Positions 1 to 8,702 are shown, numbered from the stretch's first letter. The stretch: 64,000 nucleotides of DNA from Fen-1245 sp963835535 (GCA_963835535.1 CAWIFL010000002.1:1-64000), one strand, 5' to 3'. Numbers and translations are program-made. The notes: generated by a model from the letters alone, not told the origin.

Positions 1-147
1 TTGGACCACGGCGCCAGCCACGCCGACGCTTGCCGCTCCCCCGTTGCTCGCATTGTCCACGCCAAGTCGACGCCGATTCCTGGCCTCTCTAACGCCCGAT
101 CGACGCCTCGCGTATACATTGGCCCCAACCTCCGCAGACGGGACGGC

Positions 148-387
148 ATGGGACGCGAGAAGCCCGCTAAACATGATACGCTCGCCGCAGTCATCAGAGA
201 GGCGCGTAGCGAGCTGAAGGCGACGTGGGCAGAAGCCCGGGAGGACGTACGACGATTCTACGCGTCGGACGGCACGGACGATCTGGAGGATGCGATCAAT
301 GCCTGCCTACGGAGCCAAAGGAAGCTCGTCGCAGCGGGCGAGCGGCTGAAGGAGCGCCTGGTGCGGCATCGCAGGGCCCGCTCCTGA
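148..387 (+). CDS. Small hypothetical protein
   Basis: A 79-residue basic, mostly helical protein of unknown function. The frame stays open to the window edge with no good start before it, so I chose the ATG at 148; a weak purine stretch precedes it and a TATACA box lies at 113-118, which would give a short 5' UTR. The sequence is rich in Arg, Glu and Ala, with alternating charges typical of a short coiled coil. It has no signal peptide or membrane segment, and no family is recognised. It converges on the CHASE3 gene at 436. A longer protein starting outside the window cannot be excluded. Confidence 0.45.
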   Translation: MGREKPAKHDTLAAVIREARSELKATWAEAREDVRRFYASDGTDDLEDAINACLRSQRKLVAAGERLKERLVRHRRARS

Positions 388-435
388 CGCAACTTGGACT
401 CATGCAAGCGTGCCCTCACTGGGGGACGGAGGTTC

Positions 436-1218
436 TCATCCCTCCTGCCGCGGCGGCTCGCCGCGGCCCACCACCCACCGGAGCAGCTGCTCTTCGCTGC
501 GTTTGAGGGCCTGCTCGCTGTGCCGAAGCGCCAGGTCGGCGCGCTGCCGCGCCAGAAGCTCTCGGCGGACAGCTACCAGAGAGAGCAGGGCGACGAGGCC
601 TGCGGCCGCCGTGCCCAGCATGATCAAGTCCTTCAGACGTTGCTCCGTCGCCTCCAGCGACGCGAGGCCCAACCCCAGGCGCCATCGCTGCCTTATCTCG
701 ATGTCGGCCACGGCGTGCCGGATACTGTCCATCGTCTCCTTGCCCCGGCCGGTTTGGACGAGCGCCGCGGCGGGTCGCAACCCGCGTTCGCGGCGTGTCC
801 GGGTCACGAGCGCGATGAACTGGAGTTTCTCGGCGACCAGGGTATCCAACCGTCCAACGTAGCTCAGCAGCAGCCGATCGTCCTTGGGGAGCAGGCGATG
901 GAGTTGAGCCAGAACACCGGGCAACGCCCGCTGGGCCGCGTCATAGGGCTCGAGGAAGGTGGCGCCGCCCGTGATCACGAACCCTCGTGACGACGTCTCG
1001 GCGTCGGTCACCCCGCCGAGGATAGCATCGATGGTGCCAAGCAGCTCGACCGTCCGCGACACCTCGCGCGCGTTGTCACGAGCCTCCGCGGCACTCTGGA
1101 GCGACAGCCATCCGAGCAGCACCAGGATCACGAACGCCACGCCGAAGCCGACCGTCAGCTCCGTGCCGACGCGCCCGAAGCCGGAAGCGTCACTGGCCTT
1201 GGATGCCGACCGACTCAT
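436..1218 (-). CDS. CHASE3-domain membrane protein without kinase module
   Basis: A 260-residue inner-membrane protein with a sensor-kinase N-terminus. TM1 is at about residues 20-41, a periplasmic CHASE3 domain at about 45-180 contains the typical AETSSRGFVITG segment, TM2 is at about 197-217, and a short coiled coil follows. The start at 1218 is set by a clean AGGAGG nine bases upstream; a longer frame from 1353 lacks such support. A TATACT box at 1285-1280 may be its -10 element. In its family the coiled coil normally leads into PAS, HisKA and HATPase domains. Here the protein ends after about 45 cytoplasmic residues with no H-box, so it is either a truncated histidine kinase or a stand-alone sensor subunit. 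Confidence 0.7.
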   Translation of the reverse strand: MSRSASKASDASGFGRVGTELTVGFGVAFVILVLLGWLSLQSAAEARDNAREVSRTVELLGTIDAILGGVTDAETSSRGFVITGGATFLEPYDAAQRALPGVLAQLHRLLPKDDRLLLSYVGRLDTLVAEKLQFIALVTRTRRERGLRPAAALVQTGRGKETMDSIRHAVADIEIRQRWRLGLGLASLEATEQRLKDLIMLGTAAAGLVALLSLVAVRRELLARQRADLALRHSEQALKRSEEQLLRWVVGRGEPPRQEG

Positions 1219-1382
1219 TGGCGCACGCCTCCTGGGGACGGGACAGGCCCGGTCCTGCATGCTTCGGTCCTGACCAAACAGTATACATCCGGCGATAGCC
1301 GCGAGGAGGAGGCTTCGTGCCCCCCTTGACGCCCGCTTGACGACTGGCGCCAATAGTGCGGGCGAACTCGATGGAGGTCAGC

Positions 1383-2090
1383 ATGAACAGCCGCGTTGCC
1401 ATCGCCCTTTCGGGGCTCGCGCTCCTGGTCGCCGGTTGCGCCAGGAAGGACGCCACCAGCCCGCAGACGCAGACGCCGAAGCAGGCGGGCGTCCGGGTCG
1501 TCAACGCGTACAACCAGCCGGTGGAAGTGCTCGTGGACGGCGTGCTCGCCATGGCGAGCATAGCGCCGGGCCAGCTCGACACCGTGTCGCCCAGCGCCGG
1601 GAGTCACACCGTCGCGCTCAGGGCCAGCGGAGTGAGCACGACGGGGCTCCAGGTGCAGGTCGCCGCCGGTTCGGTGCCGACGATCGTCGCCCTCCGGTTC
1701 GGTGCCTCACTCGCCGCCTCCACGATCGGCGACACGAACGCCATCGTGCCGTCCGGCGCCACGAAGGTGCGTGTGCTGCACCTCGCCCCCAACGCCGGCG
1801 AGATCCAGGTGGCGCGGACGCAGCCCGACTGGCTCTCACCGCCGCTGATCGGCTGGAAGATCCCCTTCCTGTACGACAGCGTGCACATCAACGACCCCCT
1901 GGCGAATCCGTTTTACCAGAGCACGGTGGGCACCTGGGACGTTCGCATCTGGCTCACGCCGTCGCAGGATGCGTTGGGCTGGGACGGCGCCACGGAGCGC
2001 GCGACGTTCAATCTCAAGAGCGGCGAGAAGCGGACGGTGCTGGTGCTCGACAAGCCCGGAGGCGGCATCGAGCTGAGCGTGATAGACTAG
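1383..2090 (+). CDS. DUF4397 lipoprotein
   Basis: A 235-residue predicted lipoprotein. The start is ATG 1383 with GGAGG five bases upstream; the in-frame GTG at 1356 would add residues in front of a good signal peptide and is less likely. The signal sequence ends in a lipobox (LVAGC, Cys19). The mature part contains Ig-like beta-sandwich features of DUF4397 proteins: VRVVNAYNQPVEVLVDG near the start and a second repeat (VRVLHLAPNAG) around residue 138. DUF4397 proteins are cell-surface or periplasmic and their biochemical role is unknown. The next gene begins only five bases after the stop, suggesting co-transcription. Confidence 0.72.
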   Translation: MNSRVAIALSGLALLVAGCARKDATSPQTQTPKQAGVRVVNAYNQPVEVLVDGVLAMASIAPGQLDTVSPSAGSHTVALRASGVSTTGLQVQVAAGSVPTIVALRFGASLAASTIGDTNAIVPSGATKVRVLHLAPNAGEIQVARTQPDWLSPPLIGWKIPFLYDSVHINDPLANPFYQSTVGTWDVRIWLTPSQDALGWDGATERATFNLKSGEKRTVLVLDKPGGGIELSVID

Positions 2091-2094
2091 GGCG

Positions 2095-2655
2095 GTGCTC
2101 AGGCTCCTGGTCTTCGCGGCCGTGACGCTCGTCCTGGCCTGGGTCTCCCGCGGGCCGCTCCAGTTGCCGCGGTCCCACGGCTTCCCGCGCTTCTTCGCGT
2201 GGGAATGCATGCTCGCGCTGCTGCTGCTGAATTTCGTCAGCCTGCAGCAGTGGTTCGCCGATCCGCTCTCCGTGCGCCAGATCATCTCGTGGATCCTGCT
2301 GTGCGCCTCCATCGTCCTGGTCGTGCCGGGCGGCCTCCAACTGCTCCGCCAGGGGAAGCCGAGCGCCGAGCGGCCCCACGACCCATCGCTGTTCGAATTC
2401 GAGCATACGACGGAGCTGGTGACCACGGGCGTGTACCGGTACATCCGGCATCCGCTCTACGGCTCGCTGCTGGCGCTCACCTGGGGCGTGTTCTTCAAAC
2501 GGCCGGGCGCGCTCGCGCTCGGGTTGGCCCTGGTCGCGAGCGGCCTCCTCGTCGCCACCGCGAAGGCCGAGGAAGGGGAGAACCTGCGCTACTTCGGCGG
2601 GGAGTACCGGGCCTACCTGCAGGCGACGAGGATGTTCATCCCGCATCTGTTCTGA
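2095..2655 (+). CDS. Isoprenylcysteine carboxyl methyltransferase-like membrane protein
   Basis: A 186-residue integral membrane protein with about four transmembrane helices. The C-terminal half carries the ICMT/PEMT family signature: GVYRYIRHP followed by a hydrophobic helix and an acidic stretch EEGENLRYFGGEYRAY. These residues bind S-adenosylmethionine in ICMT and phospholipid N-methyltransferases. The bacterial substrate is unknown; small-molecule, isoprenoid or lipid methylation are all possible. The GTG start lies four bases after the DUF4397 lipoprotein stop, with no strong Shine-Dalgarno, so translation is probably coupled. The protein is rich in Leu and Val and has no signal peptidase site. 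Confidence 0.72.
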   Translation: MLRLLVFAAVTLVLAWVSRGPLQLPRSHGFPRFFAWECMLALLLLNFVSLQQWFADPLSVRQIISWILLCASIVLVVPGGLQLLRQGKPSAERPHDPSLFEFEHTTELVTTGVYRYIRHPLYGSLLALTWGVFFKRPGALALGLALVASGLLVATAKAEEGENLRYFGGEYRAYLQATRMFIPHLF

Positions 2656-2741
2656 GCCGGCCCGCCGCAGGGGGTATCGGCACGAAAAATGCCAATCGAG
2701 AGGGCGTGAACGCCGACCGCTTGAGCTAGGGCGCCGCCCCG

Positions 2742-4395
2742 ATGGCGCCCGGCCAGGCTCCCCACAAGTGGGTGATCGCCGGAACGGTGCTGACGGGCAC
2801 CTTCATGGCGGTGCTGGACTCGAGCGTGGTCAACGTCGCGCTGCCGCACATGAGCGGCACCCTCGGCGCGACGCTCCAGGAGATCACCTGGGTCGCGACC
2901 GGCTACCTCCTCGCCAACGTCCTCATCATGCCGGTCATCGCGCTGATCTCGGCGCGCTTCGGCCGCAAGCGCTTCTACATGGTGAGCGTCTTCGCCTTCA
3001 CCCTCGCCTCGATGGCGTGCGGCCTGGCGCGGAGCCTCCCGGCGATGGTGATCTTCCGCGCGATCCAGGGCCTGGGCGGCGGCGCGATGATCACGGTGGC
3101 GCAGGCCATCCTGCGCGAGACCTTCCCCGTGGAGGAGCAGGGCCTGGCGATGGGCATCTACGGCGTGGGCATCGTGGTCGCGCCGGCCGTCGGCCCCACG
3201 CTCGGCGGGCTGGCTCACCGACCAGTACTCGTGGCCGTGGATCTTCTACGTCAACGTGCCGATCGGCATCGTCAACCTGCTGCTGGTCCAGCGGTACATC
3301 TTCGACCCGCCCTACTTCGTGCGGCACAAGAATCGAGTCGACTGGAGCGGCCTGGGGCTGATGGCCGTGGGGCTCGGCGCGCTGCAGCTGATGCTGGAGA
3401 AGGGGCAGGAGAAGGAGTGGTTCTCCTCCACGCTGATCTGCTGGCTGGCGGCCTTCGCGGTCGTCGGCCTCGTGTCGTTCGTCTGGCGCGAGCTGACGAC
3501 GGACCGGCCGGCGGTGGAGCTCAAGATTCTCAGGAACGTCCCGTTCGCCTCCGGCACGCTGCTCGGCGCCGTGCTCGGGATGGGGATGTTCGGGACGCTG
3601 TTCCTGCTGCCGATGTTCCTTCAGAACCTCCTCGGTTTTCCTGCGATGACGTCCGGCGTCGCGATGATCCCGCGGAGTGTGGCATCCGCCGTGGTCGGTC
3701 CGATCGGGGGGCGCTTCTACAACAAGCTGGGGCCGCGCGTGCTCGTCGCGGCCGGCCTGGTGTTGAACGCGTACGGCTTCTGGCAGTTCTCGCATCTCAC
3801 CACCCAGGTGGGTGTCTGGGACCTGTTCTGGCCGCAGATCTGGCAGGGGGCTGGGATGGGGCTGCTGTTCGTCGCCATCGCCACCGCCGCGCTGGCCACG
3901 ATCCCAAGGCCCACGATGACCGCAGCCACGGGTCTCTACAACGTGGTGCGCCAGGTGAGCGCCAGCGTGGGCATCGCGATCGCCGCCAACCAGGTGGACG
4001 CGGGGACGCATCGCTATCACGACCTGCTCGCCGAGGGCGTGACGCCGTACGCCGAGGGTGCCCGGATGATGCTGCAGCGCCTGACGGCCGGGATGGTGCA
4101 GGCCGGCGCGGACGCGGTCAGCGCGGCGCACCGGGCGCTGGCGATCCTGAACCTGCAGGTGACGCGGCAGGCGGTCGTGCTCGCTTACAACCATCTCTTC
4201 CAGCTGGCGGCGATGCTCTTCGTGGTCGCGCTGCCGCTGACGCTGCTGCTGAAGGGCACGCCCAGAGTGCGCGGCGTCCCGCCCGCGATGGCGCCGCCCG
4301 CGCCGCCGCGGCCGATGCCGCGCCCACGCACCGAGCCGGTGCCCGTCCCGGCGCTCGCCGAGGTCGAGGAGCTGGTGGGGGCAGGAAGCCACTAG
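2742..4395 (+). pseudogene. DHA2-type MFS multidrug transporter, frameshifted
   Basis: A drug:H+ antiporter of the EmrB/QacA (14-TM, DHA2) family that would be about 550 residues if intact. The first part (2742 to about 3206) has TM1 with the motif VLDSSVVNVALPHM, motif A (SARFGRKRFY) and the GLGGGAMITV helix. The reading frame is then lost inside GGCGGG at 3204-3209: deleting one G restores GGWLTDQYSWPWIFYVNVP, a family hallmark, and continues unbroken to 4395. No further damage is visible, so this is either a recent inactivation or a base-calling error. The C-terminal tail is Pro/Arg-rich. No TetR- or MarR-type regulator is adjacent. Confidence 0.8.
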
Positions 4396-4480
4396 CGCCG
4401 GTCCAGCGGACCGGCCGGTGGGCTTGTCGGCGAGCGGAATGCGCGCTAATCAAGGACCGTCCCCGTCGAGAGGTGATCGG

Positions 4481-4945
4481 ATGGTCCGCATCTGGATTCG
4501 TGGGTTGGGGCTGCTCGCCGCCGCCGCTCTCGCGGCCTGCGCCCAGCCAAAGCCGTCGGGGCCGGCGCCGGCCTCCTCGCTCGAAGCGGCTCGACAGGGC
4601 GCAGCGGCCGTCCTCGCCCACGGCGCCGCGGCGTGGAACCGCGGGGACCTCGTGGGCTTCATGTCGGACTACACCGCGGACGCCTCGTTCGTCACGCCGC
4701 GCCAGGTGGTCCACGGCCGCGCGGAGATCCAGTCCCGCTACGCGCCGCGATTCGCGCCGGGGGGCGTGCGCGATTCGCTCTCCTTCCAGGATCTCGAGGT
4801 GGACCTGCTCGCGCCGGACGCGCTGAACGCGATCGCGTACTACGTCCTCCAGCGTGGCGACTCGGTCGTCGCCCGCGGGCCGACCTCGCTCGTGATGCGC
4901 CGCATCGGCGGCCGCTGGTACATCGCGCACGACCACTCGAGCTAG
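4481..4945 (+). CDS. SnoaL-like / DUF4440 lipoprotein
   Basis: A 154-residue predicted lipoprotein with an NTF2-like fold. The start is ATG 4481, preceded by GAGAGG; it gives a signal peptide with lipobox LAAC (Cys20). The mature domain matches the DUF4440/SnoaL layout: helix with AAWNRGDLVGFMSDY, a segment DASFVTPRQVVHGRAEIQ, and a C-terminal sheet ending GRWYIAHDHSS. Such domains bind or modify small ligands, or serve as structural modules; no catalytic assignment is possible. The gene lies between the MFS remnant and a DCC-family gene on the same strand, 28 bases from the latter. Confidence 0.75.
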   Translation: MVRIWIRGLGLLAAAALAACAQPKPSGPAPASSLEAARQGAAAVLAHGAAAWNRGDLVGFMSDYTADASFVTPRQVVHGRAEIQSRYAPRFAPGGVRDSLSFQDLEVDLLAPDALNAIAYYVLQRGDSVVARGPTSLVMRRIGGRWYIAHDHSS

Positions 4946-4973
4946 GCGCGACCCGGCGAGCGAAGGCTCCGCG

Positions 4974-5384
4974 GTGCAGCGGATCCTGCTCTACGACGGT
5001 CTCTGCCCGCTCTGCAACGGGGCGGTCCGGTTCGTCCTGCGCCGCGACCGGCGGGGCGCCGTGCGCTTCGCACCGCTCCAGGGCGCGACCGCACGCGCGA
5101 TCCTCGGTCGCCATCCGGCGCTCGAGGGCGTGGACGCCCTGGTGCTGGTCGAGGTGGGGCAGGGAAGCGGAATGGAAAAGGTGTTCGTCCGTTCGGAGGC
5201 GGTCCTGCGCGTCGCGAGCGCACTCGGTCTGCCCTGGCGCGCGGCGAGCGCCGCCCGCGCCATCCCGCGCGTCCTGCGCGACGCCGCATACGACCTGCTC
5301 GCGCGCACGCGCCACCGCGCCTTCGGCCGCTACGCCGCCTGCCCCGCGCCCGATGCCGCGGTCGCGGCGAGGTTCCTGCCGTAG
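4974..5384 (+). CDS. DCC-family thiol-disulfide oxidoreductase-like protein (DUF393)
   Basis: A 136-residue cytoplasmic protein of the DCC (YuxK) family. The family hallmark YDGLCPLCN is at residues 7-15, with the CxxC-type cysteines followed by a thioredoxin-like helix (GAVRFVLRRDRRG). YuxK proteins are predicted thiol-disulfide oxidoreductases; substrates are not known. The length is typical. The GTG start at 4974 is chosen because the hallmark begins six residues later and nothing upstream is homologous. It is the last plus-strand gene before a convergent minus-strand gene; only 13 bases separate the stops. Confidence 0.8.
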   Translation: MQRILLYDGLCPLCNGAVRFVLRRDRRGAVRFAPLQGATARAILGRHPALEGVDALVLVEVGQGSGMEKVFVRSEAVLRVASALGLPWRAASAARAIPRVLRDAAYDLLARTRHRAFGRYAACPAPDAAVAARFLP

Positions 5385-5397
5385 CGGCGCTCCGCGC

Positions 5398-5631
5398 CTA
5401 CTGCCGGCCCGGCGATTCGCTCGTCTTGGAGGCGATCCAGTAGAGGATGATCAGGCAGGGCACCACGTACGGGAAGATGCCGTACAGCGTGTCGCTCGCC
5501 GAGTGCGAGTGCCGGTCCACCGCGAGGAACACCTGCACGCAGAAGACCGCGGCGAGCACCACGAGCAGCCCGGCCTCCACCGAGACCGGCAGGTAGATCC
5601 AACCCCAGGGCTTGAACCATCGCCGGGCCAT
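5398..5631 (-). CDS. Small two-helix membrane protein
   Basis: A 77-residue membrane protein of unknown function. The start at ATG 5631 has GGGGAGG four bases upstream; an upstream ATG at 5667 is poorer. Basic residues at the N-terminus (MARRWFKPWG) are followed by TM1 at about 14-37, a short polar loop with DRHSHSASD, and TM2 at about 48-68, then a polar C-terminus. No family is recognised. A perfect 16-bp palindrome lies 46 bases upstream (5677-5692), so the gene is probably regulated on its own rather than with its upstream neighbour. Confidence 0.6.
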   Translation of the reverse strand: MARRWFKPWGWIYLPVSVEAGLLVVLAAVFCVQVFLAVDRHSHSASDTLYGIFPYVVPCLIILYWIASKTSESPGRQ

Positions 5632-5667
5632 GTCGCCTCCCCGCTGGAATTCCGTTGCGCCAGCCAT

Positions 5668-5692
5668 ACTTTAAACTACAAAGTACTTTGTA
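5668..5692. promoter_or_regulatory. Palindromic operator-like site upstream of small membrane protein
   Basis: TACAAAGTACTTTGTA at 5677-5692 is a perfect 16-bp palindrome. It overlaps a second dyad, ACTTT (5668-5672) with AAAGT (5680-5684). The site is AT-rich in an otherwise very GC-rich region and sits immediately before the minus-strand gene starting at 5631, directly behind the stop codon of the gene at 5693. Such symmetric sites are typical of dimeric winged-helix repressors (PadR or MarR type), but no such regulator is encoded in this window. The link is inference. Confidence 0.55.
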
Positions 5693-6310
5693 CTAGCGCA
5701 ACGGGGTGCGGGTGGCGCAGAAGAAGCCGTCGGCGTGGCGCGGGGGGAAGACCGAGCCGGCGCTGCTCGACCAGCCGCCGGCGAAGCCGTCCGGGGTGAT
5801 CTGCCGGACGTAGCCGGTGGTGTGTCCGGCGTCGAAGGCCTGGGGGCCGCGTGCGTTGGACTCGTTGCCGAAGCGGACGATCACGGTCGGCTTCCCGTCG
5901 GCCGCGCGCTGCTCGTAGACGGCGACGCCCGGCGCGTCGGGCGCGGTCGCCGCGAGGTCGCCGAGCCGCTCGGCGCCCACCGTCTCGAGTGCGATCGTGG
6001 CGGTGCCGCGCAGCGGCTGCGTCGCCCGCTCGACCGCCTGGAGCGCGCTGTCCTGCGGCACGAGCGAGAGCCGGCCCGTGACCGATCGGCCCGCCTTGCT
6101 TCCGGTGGTGGCCACCATCGTGAGAACGAAGTCTCCTCGCATCAGCGCCGTGGACGCGCTGGAGGGGAGGGGCGTCTCGACCGGCCGGCACGGGGCGTCG
6201 GGGCTGGGGTTCGCCCGGGGATGGGCGCACGCGCCGACGGCCGCGACCGCGGCTGCAAACGCGGCGCCCGCGAACGGCCTGGACCAGGCTCCCCGAGCCG
6301 CTTCCCGCAT
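5693..6310 (-). CDS. Hypothetical lipoprotein
   Basis: A 205-residue predicted lipoprotein of unknown function. The N-terminus has arginines, then an Ala-rich hydrophobic stretch ending in VGAC (Cys28), a lipobox. The mature protein is beta-rich, with segments such as MRGDFVLTMVATTGSKAGRSVTGRLSL, and ends with two short cysteine- and proline-containing segments. No catalytic motif is seen. It starts 11 bases after the stop of the metalloprotease gene on the same strand and is probably its operon partner. I do not recognise a family. Confidence 0.6.
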   Translation of the reverse strand: MREAARGAWSRPFAGAAFAAAVAAVGACAHPRANPSPDAPCRPVETPLPSSASTALMRGDFVLTMVATTGSKAGRSVTGRLSLVPQDSALQAVERATQPLRGTATIALETVGAERLGDLAATAPDAPGVAVYEQRAADGKPTVIVRFGNESNARGPQAFDAGHTTGYVRQITPDGFAGGWSSSAGSVFPPRHADGFFCATRTPLR

Positions 6311-6321
6311 CGCGGTGCCCG

Positions 6322-7653
6322 TTACTGGCGCTTGCGCACCAGCGTGATCCGGCCCGACGGGTCTATGCCGTACAACGGCCCGTGGTGGATGTCGTCGCCG
6401 AGGAACACGCGCCCGGCTCCTTCAGCGGGAGGTGCCTGGAAGGCGTGGCTGTAGGAGTCGGCCGCCGCGTAGTTCACCGTGTAGCCGAGGTCCTGCAGCG
6501 ATGCCACGGTCACCTTGCTCAGGGCGGGATTCGACGGGAGGAAACCCACCATCAACTCGTTTCCGAACACGGTCGTCCTCCAGTGGCCGTTGACGGTACC
6601 CGCACCGCATGTGGGATAGGTGTACGGGGAGTTGGCGCAGTTCTCGACCGGGGGACTGTGGAGCGGGCTTCCGTAAAACTGGCCGGCCCCCGTGTAGCTC
6701 GTGCCGCCCACCGAGTCGAATTGTGCGGCCGCGTTCTGCGTCCCGCCGAGACACGAGAAGTAGGTGTCCTGCAGGGTGCCCGGCGGGGTCGACCGCAGCT
6801 GGAGGCAGTTGACGGTGGGGAACCCTGCTTTGGACAGCGACCACAACGTGCCGAACCCGAGCACGTGCCCCATCTCGTGCAGGACGACGGCATTGAGCGT
6901 CCCATGAGCGACGAGTGTCACCACGTCGGCCGTGTCGAACTTCATCACGCCCATCAACGTCAGCCCGGCGCCGGGGCCCGACGTGCGGATGAAGCATGGG
7001 GCAGATTCGGCCAGCGTCTTGCCCGGCCCGTCGATCGAGTCGAACGACGCGAAAATGAGCAGGTCCGTGATGGTCTGGTTCACCGCCGGCTCGCCCACGC
7101 CACACGAGTGGGCGGTGTCCGTCACGGTCTGGGGCGTGCCGACATGGCGGTAGACCATCAGTTGCCACCTGGACACGGCGTAGTTGAAGGCGGCTGACTC
7201 GGCGGCCGTCGGCTTGTAGTTCCCGAAGTACCGCAGCTGGATCGTGTACTGCGCCGCGACGCCCGTGTCGACGAAGGCGTACTGGGTGGTGGGCAACCCC
7301 GTCGCCGTGACCGTCGCCGTCATCGTGTTGAGACCCGCCGACGCGCCGAGGGTCCAGCTCCCGACCTGGGCGGTTCCGTTCGCGCCCGTGGTGGTGCTGA
7401 GCCCCGTCCCGCTCCCGCCCCCGCCCGCGATCGCGAAGGTCACCGATGCCCCGGCCAGCGCGTTGCCGACGGTGTCGGTCACTTTCACGGCCGGCCGGAC
7501 GTTCACCGCCCAGCCGGCCAGGCCTGGCTGGCGGTCGCCCACGTACGGTTGCACGTGGCCCGAGGGCGCCTCGGCGCCTTTGCTGCACGCGGCGATGGCG
7601 GGCGGCAGGGCCAGCGCGGCGGCGACGATCAGACGGCGGATGCGTTCGGGCAT
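6322..7653 (-). CDS. Leishmanolysin-like (M8) secreted metalloprotease lipoprotein
   Basis: A 443-residue predicted extracellular zinc metalloprotease. The start at 7653 has a GGAG five bases upstream and gives a signal peptide with lipobox IAAC (Cys23). Residues about 35-130 form a bacterial Ig-like repeat (VTDTVGNALAGASVTF and a Gly-rich loop). The catalytic part has the zinc site HEMGHVLGFG at 259-268, a third ligand candidate His357 in NGHW, and a Met-turn-like NELM at 365-368; this spacing matches leishmanolysin. Several cysteine pairs fit an extracytoplasmic location. Substrates are unknown. A lipoprotein gene follows 11 bases downstream. Start choice and family assignment are fairly secure. 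Confidence 0.82.
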   Translation of the reverse strand: MPERIRRLIVAAALALPPAIAACSKGAEAPSGHVQPYVGDRQPGLAGWAVNVRPAVKVTDTVGNALAGASVTFAIAGGGGSGTGLSTTTGANGTAQVGSWTLGASAGLNTMTATVTATGLPTTQYAFVDTGVAAQYTIQLRYFGNYKPTAAESAAFNYAVSRWQLMVYRHVGTPQTVTDTAHSCGVGEPAVNQTITDLLIFASFDSIDGPGKTLAESAPCFIRTSGPGAGLTLMGVMKFDTADVVTLVAHGTLNAVVLHEMGHVLGFGTLWSLSKAGFPTVNCLQLRSTPPGTLQDTYFSCLGGTQNAAAQFDSVGGTSYTGAGQFYGSPLHSPPVENCANSPYTYPTCGAGTVNGHWRTTVFGNELMVGFLPSNPALSKVTVASLQDLGYTVNYAAADSYSHAFQAPPAEGAGRVFLGDDIHHGPLYGIDPSGRITLVRKRQ

Positions 7654-7875
7654 GTGGTCTCCGGAACCCCGGGGGCGGATGGCGCGAACCTTAGATACCC
7701 CCGACCGGCACGGCAAGCGTCGGCGGCACGTCCCGTGACCCACGTCACGTTGTGATCGGCGTTACCCTGCCGCGCCCGAGCCTGTCTTAACTGGGATCAG
7801 GCCGGCGCGTCCAAGCGTACGAATCAGCGCGACACGTGCTTCACGTCCAAACCAGTCTCTCTGGGGGTAGTGCGT

Positions 7876-8679
7876 ATGCACCGGAACATGCTGCATCTGG
7901 CGATCGCCGCCGGTCTCCTGGGCCTCGCGGCCTGCAAGGAGAGCACGTCGCCCGCGGCGGCGCTGTACAACGACTCGACCGTGACCGCCGACGTGGCGGC
8001 CAGCTCTGGCGACGCGATGGCCACCGTTGTGACCGGGATGGGGGGGAACGAGACCAGCGTGGGAATGGCCGCGCCGGCCATCGGCTTCAGCATAGCTGGC
8101 AACAGCGCGGACTACGGGAATCGCAACCGGACCTGCTATGACAGCACCGGCGCCGTGGTGGCGGCGTGCAGCCCGCTCTCGTCCGTCCGGAAGATCATCA
8201 CGACGGCGTCGCTCAACACCACGCGCACCGATACCAACTCCGTGACCGGCGGGGCCACCACCATCTTGAGCGGTGCCGTACACCGGGTGTGGACCGATAC
8301 GCTGTTCCGCAACTTCACCTCGGGCACCGAGACCTCCCGCACGCACAGCGGGCTGCAGGCCAGTCACGACACGACGACTTTCTCCAACAGTGGCACATCG
8401 GTCTCACGGACGCATGACGAGTCCGCGGTGGACTCCGCGCGCGGTGTGACCTGGAACCTGCCGCGCTCGAGCAATCCGTTCCCTGTGTCCGGCTACATCG
8501 TCCGTGTCGACACCGTGCACGCGACCTTCACCAACGCGACGACGTCGTCTTCGAAGACGGAGGTCAAGGTGGTGCAGATCACGTTCCCGGCGGATTCCCA
8601 GGGCAACGTCACGCTGACGATCGACAACAAGTCCTGCACGCTGAACCTGGTGACGCACAAGGTCACCAACTGCCACTAG
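7876..8679 (+). CDS. Hypothetical Thr/Ser-rich lipoprotein
   Basis: A 267-residue predicted lipoprotein of unknown function. The ATG at 7876 is preferred over GTG 7870 because the GGGGG stretch (7863-7867) is then eight bases away. The signal peptide ends in a lipobox (LAAC). The mature part is rich in Thr, Ser and Asn with many short beta-strand-like repeats and two C-terminal cysteines (SCTLNL and NCH), a composition typical of exported beta proteins. It is divergent from the metalloprotease gene and followed by a strong hairpin terminator. No family is recognised. Confidence 0.62.
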   Translation: MHRNMLHLAIAAGLLGLAACKESTSPAAALYNDSTVTADVAASSGDAMATVVTGMGGNETSVGMAAPAIGFSIAGNSADYGNRNRTCYDSTGAVVAACSPLSSVRKIITTASLNTTRTDTNSVTGGATTILSGAVHRVWTDTLFRNFTSGTETSRTHSGLQASHDTTTFSNSGTSVSRTHDESAVDSARGVTWNLPRSSNPFPVSGYIVRVDTVHATFTNATTSSSKTEVKVVQITFPADSQGNVTLTIDNKSCTLNLVTHKVTNCH

Positions 8680-8702
8680 CCTGAAGGCGGCGGAGCAGGT
8701 TG

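Noticed and set aside
1..8700. Genomic island or prophage in the accessory region
   Set aside because: No integrase, transposase, attachment repeats or phage genes; base composition is like the rest of the window.
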